This document shows, in pieces, positions 41,103 through 50,123 of a stretch of DNA of 64,000 bases. The notes beneath the pieces were generated by a model. That model searched no databases and had not been told where the DNA came from. It saw nothing but the letters and a program-made list of their open reading frames with translations. Source of the DNA: JACWAE01 sp963847595 (GTDB lineage: Bacteria > Chloroflexota > Dehalococcoidia > SZUA-161); the NCBI GenBank assembly GCA_963847595.1, contig CAWKAJ010000002.1, positions 434,001-498,000 on the forward strand, given 5' to 3'. The translations under genes were made by a program, and so were the position numbers. Position 1 is the first letter of the stretch, and every line of letters starts with the position of its first letter.

Positions 41103-43958
41103 CTACTGAACACCGGGGAGGGTAGCTTTCAACAATCCTATATCCCGTGCTCGCATACTGGCGCGGGCACGATTATCAACATCTAGTTTCTGGTAAATGT
41201 GCTTGAGATGGTTCTTAACAGTGTAGAGCGAGATAGCCAGCTTCTGGGCTATGGCTCGATTTGGAAAACCCGCAGCAATAAGCTCCAGCACCTCTATTTC
41301 TCGCTTGGTGAGAGGTTCACCTATATGACCCGATCCAATTTTTAGCTGAGAAGGGGCAGTGCCTTTAATCCTTGATTGCCCGTACTGGTTAAGGTTGTCT
41401 AAAACAGGCATATGAAACGCGCCCAGCAATTTGGAGACATAGGATGGGGCAATGCCTCTGGAGGCTGCCCGTTGGAGAAGTTGAAACATTGGCAGTCCTT
41501 CATCGATGAAGACCCGTACATAGCCTTCGTTCTCAGTCATGGCTAAGACATTCTCCAACGTCCTCAGGGCGCGTCGTAGTTTCCCTTCAGCATGAAGAAC
41601 CAGGGACTTCAGAATGAGGGCCTCGACCATGATATTTGTCCATCCTTTCCCTTCTACATCCTGGCACACGTCCTCCAACAGCTCAAGCATCCCCTCTCGT
41701 TTTCCCTGAGCCAGTCTTAACCTTACAAAGGTTAATAATGGTATCTCTGACCATACGTCACGCATATCGGTCCCATAAATCCCAAATTGTATAAGATCAG
41801 GTGAAGAATCTTTCTGAGCTACCTCGCGTGACTGCATTGGCAAAAGTTTGGACCAGGTATGAGCATAGTCAGACGCTGCTGCCACATTGCCCACTATTAA
41901 CCATAGATGGGTCATGAAGATATCGGCCAGTAAGCGATGTCCGACACTACCTTCATGTGTTATTTTTGCCTGGCGGGCTATGTCTATAGCAGCATCTGAT
42001 TCCCCCAGGGCAATCTGTATTCGCGCTAGAGCCATGTGACCGTTCAAATGTATCACCGGTTCCGATCCTTGCTCACTTAGGTCTATAGCCCGCAGAATAT
42101 TATCTCTCGATTCATCGAGATAGTTCCATTGGTAAAGTATCTCGCCTAAAAGCAGACGGGCATAGCAGGCCACAGGTGATTCCTTGCCATCGCTGGCTGT
42201 ACCAAGCTGAATCGCCTCCCGGCAGCCTTCTGCTGCACTGTGCAGATGCCCCCTGGCAAATCGAATATGGGCAAGAATAGCGGTGCACAGACTGGTAAAA
42301 TAGGTATAACTTACCAATTTAGATAATCTGACACACTCTTCTATGTAACCATGGGATGCCTCTAGTTCTCCCTTGGCCCAATAAATCATCCCCAGAACAC
42401 CGTTAAGTGCATAACGTGCCATGGCCTCATCTTCAGGCAGGGACTTCAGCCCCTCCAGACACAACTTAATCGCTTGGGAAATATTTCCATCATGATAATT
42501 ACCTATTGACTTAGCAACGGCTAAAAAGCCCCGGGTTGTGTCAGCATTTGGAGAGCCTGGCTGCGCCGATGTTTCCAAAGCCTCGCTTATTAATTTAGCG
42601 TACCGACGATAAGGCTCCCCGCTTTCGGGTTGTCTAATGCCCTCGCAGGCAAGAGCGCCGGCTACGCAAATCGTCAAGTTTTTAGCTACCATTTCTTCTG
42701 GCAGCCTGGCTACCCAGTCCTGAATTATACTGTGCTTGTCTTGTCCCACCACCGTAAAGACAATATGCTGAATCAGGTCTGCAGCACGGTCGAATTTCTC
42801 TGCTGCCAGAGCATGCTCGATAGCATCTTCCATCAGTCCCTGGCTTTCGTACCATTCACTGGCCCGGCTGTGCAGAGCAGGTAATATACCCGGTTGCGTC
42901 GCTTCCAGTTGTTTATGCAGCAGATCCCTGAAAAGGTGGTGGTAGCGGAACCATCTGCCCTCATCGTCGAGAGGCTGTAGAAATAGATGGTTAGCTACAA
43001 GTTGCTCCAGTATTAGCTGGCTGTCATCTCGTCCGGTAACAGCCTTGCACAGAGATTCGTTGAGGCGCTCCAGAATGCAAGTCTCCAGCAGGAAAGTGCG
43101 AATATGTTCTTTTTGCTGCTGCAGCACTTCTTTTGTCAGATACTCCATAATATCTTTGTTAGTCCCTTTAAAAGCAGGCATGATTTCACTGGCATCACGG
43201 CATCCCTGCATTGATACTGCCACCATCTGCAGTCCTGCAATCCATCCTTCAGTGCGGTCATGTATGGAATCCACCTGCTCTTTGTAAAGGGCTAGGCCCA
43301 TTACCTCATTCAGGAATGAATAAGTTTCCTCGCGTGTGAATTGTAGGTCGCTGGCTTTTATCTCGGCCAGATGGCCGCGGCCGCGTAACCGCGCTAGGGG
43401 CAGCGGGGGGTCAACTCTGCTGGAGATGAACAGGCGGACCTGCGGCGGCAAGTATTCCAGCAGAAAGGCCAGTGAATCGTGTATGGCTTGAGTATTTATC
43501 TCGTGGTAATCATCGAGAACAATAATCAGGTCAGGTACCGCTTCGGAAATTTCATTGACCAATTCTGTCAGGGCTGACTCTACAGATGGCTTTCTGAACC
43601 GAAGCATAGCCAGTGTATGTTCGCCCAGACCCGGCTGTACCTTCTGCAGAGCTATGATAAGGCTGGCCCAGAAACGGGCGAAGTAATTGTCACGTTTATC
43701 CAGCGAAAGCCACGCGACGGGACGGTTAATATTAGCCAGGGCTTCGCCTAGAAATACAGTCTTGCCGTAGCCGGCGGGGGCAGAAACCAGTATTACTTTA
43801 CGGGATAACGCAGCATCGAATCGCCTGCGCAGGCGGGGGCGTTCCAGGAATTCCCTGGGGATTACGGGTATATGCAGCTTTGGCGACGGCTGTGCCAAGC
43901 CCGGACTTCTCTCGACTTTCCTCCCCGAGGTACTGCTTACGCTCACCGCACCCTCCAA
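41103..43958 (-). CDS. MalT-like LuxR ATP-dependent regulator (LAL)
   Basis: A 951-aa regulator. N-terminal STAND ATPase with Walker A APAGYGKT (60-67) and Walker B LIIVLDDYHEI, a winged segment, a long TPR-like helical sensor domain (about 380-850) and a C-terminal LuxR HTH (LTKREIEVLELIAAGFPNRAIAQKLAISLYTVKNHLKHIYQKL). MalT-type proteins activate catabolic operons on binding an inducer and ATP. Located between the methyltransferase operon and the symporter gene, it is the likely inducer-responsive activator of the island's pathway. Confidence 0.88.
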   Translation of the reverse strand: MEGAVSVSSTSGRKVERSPGLAQPSPKLHIPVIPREFLERPRLRRRFDAALSRKVILVSAPAGYGKTVFLGEALANINRPVAWLSLDKRDNYFARFWASLIIALQKVQPGLGEHTLAMLRFRKPSVESALTELVNEISEAVPDLIIVLDDYHEINTQAIHDSLAFLLEYLPPQVRLFISSRVDPPLPLARLRGRGHLAEIKASDLQFTREETYSFLNEVMGLALYKEQVDSIHDRTEGWIAGLQMVAVSMQGCRDASEIMPAFKGTNKDIMEYLTKEVLQQQKEHIRTFLLETCILERLNESLCKAVTGRDDSQLILEQLVANHLFLQPLDDEGRWFRYHHLFRDLLHKQLEATQPGILPALHSRASEWYESQGLMEDAIEHALAAEKFDRAADLIQHIVFTVVGQDKHSIIQDWVARLPEEMVAKNLTICVAGALACEGIRQPESGEPYRRYAKLISEALETSAQPGSPNADTTRGFLAVAKSIGNYHDGNISQAIKLCLEGLKSLPEDEAMARYALNGVLGMIYWAKGELEASHGYIEECVRLSKLVSYTYFTSLCTAILAHIRFARGHLHSAAEGCREAIQLGTASDGKESPVACYARLLLGEILYQWNYLDESRDNILRAIDLSEQGSEPVIHLNGHMALARIQIALGESDAAIDIARQAKITHEGSVGHRLLADIFMTHLWLIVGNVAAASDYAHTWSKLLPMQSREVAQKDSSPDLIQFGIYGTDMRDVWSEIPLLTFVRLRLAQGKREGMLELLEDVCQDVEGKGWTNIMVEALILKSLVLHAEGKLRRALRTLENVLAMTENEGYVRVFIDEGLPMFQLLQRAASRGIAPSYVSKLLGAFHMPVLDNLNQYGQSRIKGTAPSQLKIGSGHIGEPLTKREIEVLELIAAGFPNRAIAQKLAISLYTVKNHLKHIYQKLDVDNRARASMRARDIGLLKATLPGVQ

Positions 43959-44265
43959 GTCACAATCACATTATAACCACAGCATACGATTGTGGTCAAC
44001 CTTAGCAATTCTGGGTTTAAATCGGATATTTGGGCTAGGCTTAACCAAGAAGTTTGGGCTGACGGGTTATGTCATTTCTGACATACTCAGTTCGAAGTAG
44101 GTATATGTTCCGAAAGGAAGCCCCTTTGGTTCAGGCAATTATAGGTCTCGTTTAAATACGGCGCAATATACCACACGACTCTTTTGAAGCGCGGGCTTGT
44201 CTTAATGCCAAAAACAAAGGGTCCTGATTCAGTCCCCCTTCGGAATGGATCAAGCCACGAATCTG

Positions 44266-45688
44266 TTAAACTTTGACCTCCGTAACACCTTCCTTTTTCG
44301 GCATAAAAAGCTGCCACTTCTCTTCTGGAGGTGCAGGAGACATATAACTGCCAACCACTAGTGCGATTAGGGATATTATCACTCCTATAAACGCCGGCTC
44401 CAGGATGGATTGCATGTTTATCGATAGCTTCGGCAAAACTAGCCAGGTCCATAGGCCTGAGGTTGCCGCACCCAAAATCGATGACGCTAAAGCGCCTGTG
44501 GTAGTAACCCGCTTCCAGTAGAAGGCGGCCAAAGTTGGGACGAAGCTGGCCGGGATGATAATCCTGAATGTCCATAGGGTCAGGGATTCTATGCTGGCTC
44601 CCTGGGTTGCAAAGATGAGGCCGACTACACCGATCCCAGCACTTAAGAGCCTAACTCGGTTCATACTCACCTTGGTCTTGGGCCAGACGCCCCTCACCAG
44701 TAGTGTGGCTGCCACCAGTTGGTACATGACTACGGCGATGGCACTACCGGCCAACAAGGCGACAAACACTAGCCCCCGCAGGCCGGGGCCTAAGGTCGTG
44801 GCCAAGGTGGTCATGGCATCGTTAGGATTGATGTTTGGAAAGCTGACGCTAGCGCTCAGGCCGATAAATGCCGCCATCAGGCCTAAGACGATAATTAAAA
44901 GACCAGCTACACCAAGGCCTATCTTGGCGGTGCGTATGTTCTTAGTGGAGAAAACCAGCTGGTAAATATCCGCAGCGACCCACATAGAAAGGGTCAGCAC
45001 CCAGAAAAAACCGAAGGCCATTATCAGGGCGTCGGGCGAGAAAAGGTTGAAAGAGCCAGGAGGTAAGACTGCAGTAAGCGCGTTCCAACCACCTGCCGCA
45101 TGGATTCCGGCTGGAATGAGGACGATAACACCGGCTACCAAGATAAAAAACTTGACGATGTTGGTCACTGCCGAAGCCCACAAGCCACCCAGCGCGGTAT
45201 ATGTAATAAATGGGACGGCGATGATGAGCATGGCAGGAACTAGACCAATGTTAAAGACGGACTGAAGCACGTATCCACCACCCACAAAGCCGATACTGAG
45301 GAGGATGGTATAGGCCAAAGTCCCAAGGATGGCAATGACCGCCCGAGCAGCCGGGCCGTATCTCATCTCGAAGATATCGGTTAAAGAGTATTGCGCCAGA
45401 GCACGAAGCCTGCCCGGCGATGGTGAAAAGTAGGATCCAAGCACCAATACCCAGGGAGATAAAGAACCATGCGCCCGACATACCCACTTCAAATCCAAGG
45501 GTGGCCACTGCCATTGTGGCACTGGAGATCCCAGCAGCCAGCGTGATCACAATAAAGAAAGGACTGAGCTTGCGGCCGGCAATGAAATATTCATCATAAT
45601 TCCTTCCCCGTTTGTATATCACAATCCCAATGATGAACATCAGGGTGATATACCCGATAACCATAGCCGCATCGACAAAACTATACAT
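44266..45688 (-). pseudogene. Sodium:solute symporter family protein with a single frameshift
   Basis: From the ATG at 45688 (GAAGGAG upstream) the frame encodes MYSFVDAAMVIGYITLMFIIG, YDEYFIAGRKLSPFF and GISSATMAVATLGF, the start of an SSS-family permease. Near 45411-45414 (in CTGCCCGGC) one extra base shifts the frame; downstream the correct continuation RLRALAQYSLTDIFEMRYGPAARAV runs to a stop at 44266, giving about 470 aa and roughly 13 membrane helices. Removing one base joins AG-RLRALAQ smoothly. It is either a recent pseudogene or an assembly error. It is preceded by a cobalamin riboswitch. Confidence 0.8.
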
Positions 45689-45714
45689 GCGTTTTGCTCC
45701 TTCAGAATAAAAAA

Positions 45715-45748
45715 TACCCCTGCCCACCGTTCCGGTAAAGCAGGGGTA
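45715..45748 (-). terminator. Intrinsic terminator of the cobalamin riboswitch
   Basis: On the minus strand TACCCCTGC (45748-45740) pairs with GCAGGGGTA (45723-45715) and is followed by a T-rich run just before the symporter ribosome binding site. It probably forms when cobalamin is bound, stopping transcription before the symporter. Confidence 0.8.
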
Positions 45749-45796
45749 AAAAGTATAAAATTATGATTAGCCCCGTTTATTGCCACGGAAGGGCAT

Positions 45797-45972
45797 CTTG
45801 TTTCCCAGGCAGGTCTCCTGACTTATGGTTCTCAGTTTAACTTGCGCCTTCCCATCCGAAGACAGTGGCTTAATGCAAGAAACTCCCCACTTACAGTGGC
45901 GGGCCCGTGCCGGAATCACACCGGCTTCCCTATTCTCCCCCGAAGGGGCACCTGGTAAAGTTCTGTTTCCAG
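45797..45972 (-). ncRNA. Cobalamin riboswitch
   Basis: Read on the minus strand: an AGGTGCC start, the GGGAAGCCGGTG-ATTCCGGC stem, the diagnostic B12 box GCCACTGT (complement of 45893-45900), a second peripheral stem and the closing AGTCAGGAGACCTGCC. This order fits the adenosylcobalamin riboswitch class. An intrinsic terminator follows at 45715-45748, so control is by premature transcription termination of the symporter gene. Confidence 0.93.
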
Positions 45973-46167
45973 TAAAGGATAGTAGCAGAGCCCTTACCTG
46001 AAGTCAATTCCTCGCATACACCGGGTTTGAACCTGAAGTAGATTAGTAACTTCTACATAGATACTAAATTGACGAAATGTTAAGCCAGCCACCTCATTGG
46101 ATAAACCGGCTATCAGATTCGCATATCACACCCGGCTCACTGACATATCACATCTACATCACAGAAA

Positions 46168-46196
46168 TTGCAGAAAAAGCGCCTGTTTGTTATAAT
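46168..46196 (+). promoter_or_regulatory. Outward-facing promoter at the right end of the island
   Basis: TTGCAG (46168-46173), a 17-bp spacer and a perfect TATAAT (46191-46196) point toward attR, 129 bp away. In the integrated state it reads toward the end of a convergent CoA transferase gene. In the excised circle it would read across attP into the integrase gene. Confidence 0.6.
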
Positions 46197-46301
46197 ACCA
46201 GCGGTCGAGGGTCTCGGTGATGAGTCCTTAACTAGTCTAGGCCAAGGAGAAGGTAGGGCACCAAGTTAAGGTTTTGGAATCGAGGTTTTGAGCCCCTTAC
46301 A

Positions 46302-46323
46302 GCTTCGAAAATAGCCTTCAGAA
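46302..46323 (+). repeat. Putative integrase arm-type site, right
   Basis: GCTTCGAAAATAGCCTTCAG, immediately before attR, resembles GCTTCAAAAAGGTGGCTTTC at 28307 and the copy at 29701 in the same orientation. Confidence 0.45.
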
Positions 46324-46324
46324 A

Positions 46325-46369
46325 CTTCCAAGCAGGTTGTCGCGGGTTCGAGTCCCGTCTCCCGCTCCA
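46325..46369 (+). repeat. attR: duplicated 3' half of tRNA-Gly
   Basis: An exact 45-bp copy of 28262-28306 including the T arm, 3' acceptor strand and CCA. The 5' half of a tRNA is absent, so this is not a second tRNA gene but the right junction of the island. Confidence 0.92.
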
Positions 46370-46406
46370 CAGCTTAATTGCTCAACAATCTGCCTGACTG
46401 GAATCG

Positions 46407-47639
46407 CTAATTTTCCTCATTGTCCTGCGGCGTGGGATGCATCATTGAACTCTTTCGACGCACTATGCCGTTATCTTCGAATCTCTGTATATCAGCTTCG
46501 CTGTATCCCAATCCTTTTAGTACCTCGTCAGTGTGCTCACCAAGTTGCGGAGCTTGCGAACGTGCCTTAAGTGCTTGGCCGGAGAAAAATATCGGTGTCT
46601 TGACTATCTTGATCCCGCCCAGACCAGGATACTCCACATCATCAATCAGGCGTCGTGCTTTCACATATGGATCTGCCATCACTTCACCTATATTCCTCAG
46701 TTGGCCACTCGGGACGCCAGCTTCTGAGAGCATGGACTCGAGCTCTATCCCTCTGTATTGTCGCGTCACCTTTGTCAATGACTCGGCGAGCTTCTTACTG
46801 TGCTTCCGTCTCAATTCAGGCGTCGCATATCGAGAATCATTGCGCAAATCTTTCAGTCCCAGCACCTTGCATAAATTTTTCCACATCTCGTTGGACGCAA
46901 CAGCAATCAGCACCCATCCATCACTGGTCTCAAAAGCTTGATAGGGGGCCCATTCTTTGTGAGCAGAACCCATTCTCTCAGGCAACTCACCAGTCATAGT
47001 GTAATGAGTTACAAATGCACTCATCTGTATGATACCGATATCCATTAATGAGATATCTATTCTTTCTCCCTTGCCTGTTTTCTCGCGATTAAGCAATGCG
47101 ATGATGATTCCATATGCTCCATGTATCCCTGCACTGTAGTCGATCATTGGCGGAAGTATGCGTACCGGCGGTCTACCAGGTTCACCCGTGGCCAACATAA
47201 TGTCTGACACTGCTTGGGCTACCGAGTCAAAGCTGGGGCGCTTGTGGTAAGGTCTTTGTTGTCCAAACCCAGATATCGAGCAATAGATTATCCTTGGGTT
47301 CATCCCTGAGATTGTTTTGTAGCCGAGGCCTAATCTATCCATTACGCCAGGCACAAAGTTCTCCACGAGAACATCGGCACTCTCCAGTAGTTTCAAAGCT
47401 ATTCGATGACCGTCACCTGTTTTGAGATTGAGTGCGATACCTCGTTTATTCCGGTTTACATTCACAAATATAGCTCCGCCCATCGCCGTGCGGAAAAAAT
47501 CGCCTGTTGTAGGCTCAACCTTAATCGTGTCCGCCCCGGCATCGGACAAAAGTGCAGTACATGCTGGTCCTGCCCAAGCATGACAAAAATCCACAACCTT
47601 TATTCCCTTGAGAGGCTGAAGCTGCACATTGTCACGCAC
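46407..47639 (-). CDS. CaiB/BaiF (family III) CoA transferase
   Basis: A 410-aa protein with PLKGIKVVDFCHAWAGPACTALLSDAGADTIKVEP at the N-terminus, NRNKRGIALNLKTGDG, ADVLVENFVPGVMDRLGLGY and GKGERIDISLMDIGI, all standard for family III CoA transferases. The enzymes transfer CoA between carboxylic acids, or act in formyl-CoA, carnitine or benzylsuccinate metabolism. The specific acid cannot be read. It lies directly outside the genomic island and, by function, belongs with the CoA-thioester catabolic operon further right. Confidence 0.9.
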   Translation of the reverse strand: MRDNVQLQPLKGIKVVDFCHAWAGPACTALLSDAGADTIKVEPTTGDFFRTAMGGAIFVNVNRNKRGIALNLKTGDGHRIALKLLESADVLVENFVPGVMDRLGLGYKTISGMNPRIIYCSISGFGQQRPYHKRPSFDSVAQAVSDIMLATGEPGRPPVRILPPMIDYSAGIHGAYGIIIALLNREKTGKGERIDISLMDIGIIQMSAFVTHYTMTGELPERMGSAHKEWAPYQAFETSDGWVLIAVASNEMWKNLCKVLGLKDLRNDSRYATPELRRKHSKKLAESLTKVTRQYRGIELESMLSEAGVPSGQLRNIGEVMADPYVKARRLIDDVEYPGLGGIKIVKTPIFFSGQALKARSQAPQLGEHTDEVLKGLGYSEADIQRFEDNGIVRRKSSMMHPTPQDNEEN

Positions 47640-47789
47640 AATTCACTCACCTATTTATTATGGAGATAATAGACGATTTTGTATTAAGTATCAATTAAAA
47701 TCGTCCTGAACCCGGATATCAATGGATAAAGACTATCCCTGAGGTATATAATTAGTTTTGGGAAACATTGCGCACAACGTGGAGGAATA

Positions 47790-48623
47790 ATGAAGCATAT
47801 AGAAGGTACATTCAAAGAACCCAGAGGCCTTAATTTGTTCTACCAATATTGGCTGCCGGACCAGAACCCTAAGGCGGTTTTGATGATAGTACATGGGCTC
47901 GCTGAACACAGCAGCCGCTATACGAACATTGTTAACTATTTTGTTCCCCGAGCGTATGCAGTATGTGGCTTTGACTATCGAGGCCACGGTAAGTCGGAGG
48001 GACTGCGGTGTTACGCTGACAGATTCTCCGACTATGTAAGCGACGTCAGGGCGTTCTTCGAAAAAGTACATCAAGAGCATAGCAACCTTAAAATCTTCCT
48101 CGTTGGTCACAGTATGGGGGCAACCATTGCCGTAGCTTATACCGTCAAGTATCAGCATGATTTGGCCGGGCTCATAATCTCAGGAGTGGGTTTAAAGCCA
48201 GGCGCCAGCATCTCGCCGGCACTGAAGGCAGTAGCTCGGCTGATCTCCGCAGTATACCCCAAGATGGGTTTGACTGTCCTTGATGCTACTGCCATAAGCC
48301 GGGATAAGGCTGTCGTAGATGCCTATGTGAATGACCCCCTTGTATACAGGGGCAAGATAACTGCACGTCTGGGAGCGGAAATGATCAATACCATAGATAA
48401 ACTGCCATCGCTGATACCGCAAATCAGCCTGCCTATTATTATTATGCATGGGACCGATGACCGTCTCTGTAACCCTGAGGGGAGCCAGATACTCTATGAC
48501 CGTGTGGGGTCACGGGATAAAACACTGAAGCTATACAAAGGCTTTTACCACGAAATTTTTAATGAGCCCGAGCATGAGAAGGTCATGGCCGATGTTGAAA
48601 CTTGGTTATCAGCTCACATCTAG
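47790..48623 (+). CDS. Alpha/beta hydrolase, monoacylglycerol lipase-like
   Basis: A 277-aa cytoplasmic hydrolase. Oxyanion segment VHGLAEHSSRY, FDYRGHGKSEG, nucleophile elbow GHSMGA, acid in MHGTDDRLCNPEGS and catalytic His in GFYHEIFNEPEHEKV: the monoglyceride lipase/lysophospholipase pattern. It is followed 24 bp later by glycerol kinase and then glycerol-3-phosphate dehydrogenase. The unit therefore looks like a glycerolipid utilisation operon: release of glycerol, phosphorylation and oxidation. Confidence 0.88.
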   Translation: MKHIEGTFKEPRGLNLFYQYWLPDQNPKAVLMIVHGLAEHSSRYTNIVNYFVPRAYAVCGFDYRGHGKSEGLRCYADRFSDYVSDVRAFFEKVHQEHSNLKIFLVGHSMGATIAVAYTVKYQHDLAGLIISGVGLKPGASISPALKAVARLISAVYPKMGLTVLDATAISRDKAVVDAYVNDPLVYRGKITARLGAEMINTIDKLPSLIPQISLPIIIMHGTDDRLCNPEGSQILYDRVGSRDKTLKLYKGFYHEIFNEPEHEKVMADVETWLSAHI

Positions 48624-48647
48624 CAGGGAAGGGAACCCAAGACTGGG

Positions 48648-50123
48648 ATGAAGCAGTACATTCTTTCCATAGACCAGGGCACAACAGGAACTACTGCGCT
48701 TGTAGTTGATAAACGCGGAAATGTATGTGGGCGCGGGTATGCTGAAATCAATCAATACTATCCACAACCAGGCTGGGTAGAGCAGGACCCTGAGGACATA
48801 TGGCTGAAGACTCTTCAAGCTATAGAACAGGCGAAAACACAAGCCAGCGTGGATGAAGCGAAAATCGCAGCCATCGGTATAACAAATCAGCGCGAGACGA
48901 CAATTTTGATTGACAAAAAGACAGGCTGCGCAATTGGCCCAGCTATCGTGTGGCAGTGCCGACGCACTGCAGCACAATGCGATGAACTCAAAAGGCAAGG
49001 CCTTGAAGAAATGATTCGCTACAAGACAGGATTGATGCCAGACGCATACTTTTCTGCCACGAAGTTGGACTGGTTACTGGACAACATGGAGGGAATACGT
49101 CCGCTTGCCAAGCAGGGGAAAGTACTCTTTGCCAATGTTGATGCTTGGCTTATCTGGAAGCTCACTGGCGGCAAAGTTCATGCTACCGACGTTTCAAATG
49201 CTTCACGAACAATGCTCTTCAACCTACGCTCGCTGGATTGGGATCGCGACTTGCTCAAGTTGTTCAGGGTACCCAGCGCAATGCTGCCGGAGGTACGACC
49301 TTCCAGCAGTATATTTGGCTATACGCAAAGCGGCATTCCTATCACCGGCGTCGCGGGTGACCAGCAAGCAGCTCTATTCGGTCAAGCATGTTTTGAACCA
49401 GGCATGACGAAAATCACCCTGGGCACCGGCGCGTTCGTGCTTATGAATACGGGAGGCAAACCGGTGCAATCGAAGCATGGCTTGATAACGACTATCGCCT
49501 GGAGCACCAAAGACAGTGTTGAATACGCTCTGGAAGGCAGTGTATTCATTGCTGGAGCTGTTGTCCAGTGGCTACGAGACGGGCTGGGACTTATTACTGA
49601 CGCAAATGAGTCGGAGCGACTGGCGACCGAAGTTGAGGATACAGGGGGAGTCTACTTCGTACCCGCCTTTGTCGGACTTGGAGCGCCTCATTGGGACATG
49701 CAGGCAAGAGGTACAATAGTAGGACTGACCCGGGGCACGCGCAAGTCCCATCTGGTCAGAGCAGCACTTGAGTCGATAGCCTATCAGGTATGTGACGTAG
49801 TAAAAGCGATATCATCCGATTCAGGATTGCGCATCAAAGAGATTCGCTTGGATGGGGGTGCCTCTGCCAATAATTTCCTTGCCCAGTTCCATGCAGATAT
49901 GCTAAATGTGAGCCTGTCTCGGCCTAGATATGTGCAGACGACTGGCCTGGGAGCAGCATATCTCGCTGGATTGGCAATTGGATACTGGAAGGATCGTGCA
50001 GAGATCGCATCATTTTGGAAAGCAAATAGATATTTTGTGCCAGCTATTGACTCAGAGGAGCGAAGGGCCCTTTATCAGGGCTGGCATAGGGCTGTGAAGA
50101 GATCCAAAAGATGGCTGACTTAG
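48648..50123 (+). CDS. glpK: Glycerol kinase
   Basis: A 491-aa FGGY kinase. N-terminal YILSIDQGTTGTTALVVD (phosphate 1 loop), GWVEQDPEDIW, GITNQRETTILIDK, IVWQCRRTA, the FGGY signatures and GDQQAALFGQACFEPGMTKITLGTGAF, then LDGGASANNFLAQFHAD. This is a canonical GlpK, making sn-glycerol 3-phosphate from glycerol and ATP. It overlaps glpD by 13 bp. Confidence 0.95.
   Translation: MKQYILSIDQGTTGTTALVVDKRGNVCGRGYAEINQYYPQPGWVEQDPEDIWLKTLQAIEQAKTQASVDEAKIAAIGITNQRETTILIDKKTGCAIGPAIVWQCRRTAAQCDELKRQGLEEMIRYKTGLMPDAYFSATKLDWLLDNMEGIRPLAKQGKVLFANVDAWLIWKLTGGKVHATDVSNASRTMLFNLRSLDWDRDLLKLFRVPSAMLPEVRPSSSIFGYTQSGIPITGVAGDQQAALFGQACFEPGMTKITLGTGAFVLMNTGGKPVQSKHGLITTIAWSTKDSVEYALEGSVFIAGAVVQWLRDGLGLITDANESERLATEVEDTGGVYFVPAFVGLGAPHWDMQARGTIVGLTRGTRKSHLVRAALESIAYQVCDVVKAISSDSGLRIKEIRLDGGASANNFLAQFHADMLNVSLSRPRYVQTTGLGAAYLAGLAIGYWKDRAEIASFWKANRYFVPAIDSEERRALYQGWHRAVKRSKRWLT

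Larger units (their letters stand above)
28262..46369 (+). mobile_element. 18-kb tRNA-Gly genomic island carrying a corrinoid methyl-transfer system
   Basis: The 45 bp from the anticodon loop to the CCA end of tRNA-Gly (28262-28306) are repeated exactly at 46325-46369. A tyrosine recombinase gene lies 178 bp inside the left end. Putative arm-type repeats lie next to both ends. The predicted excised circle is 18,063 bp. Cargo: DUF2284 protein, methyl-THF methyltransferase, RACo, hydantoinase-like ASKHA protein, MetH-activation-like protein, CobW GTPase and partner, two methyltransferase/corrinoid pairs, MalT-like regulator and a riboswitch-controlled symporter. No relaxase, conjugation or phage structural genes are present, so transfer would need outside help. 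Confidence 0.88.

Noticed and set aside
44087..44575. 162-aa minus-strand reading frame overlapping the symporter 3' end
   Set aside because: It is out of frame with the membrane protein, has no family similarity and lies mainly inside the symporter coding sequence; considered a shadow.
46325..46369. Second tRNA-Gly gene
   Set aside because: Only the 3' half is present; the sequence before it does not pair with the acceptor strand. It is the right attachment site.
28262..46369. Integrative and conjugative element or prophage
   Set aside because: No relaxase, coupling protein, type IV secretion, capsid, terminase or replication genes are found; only the integrase supports mobility.
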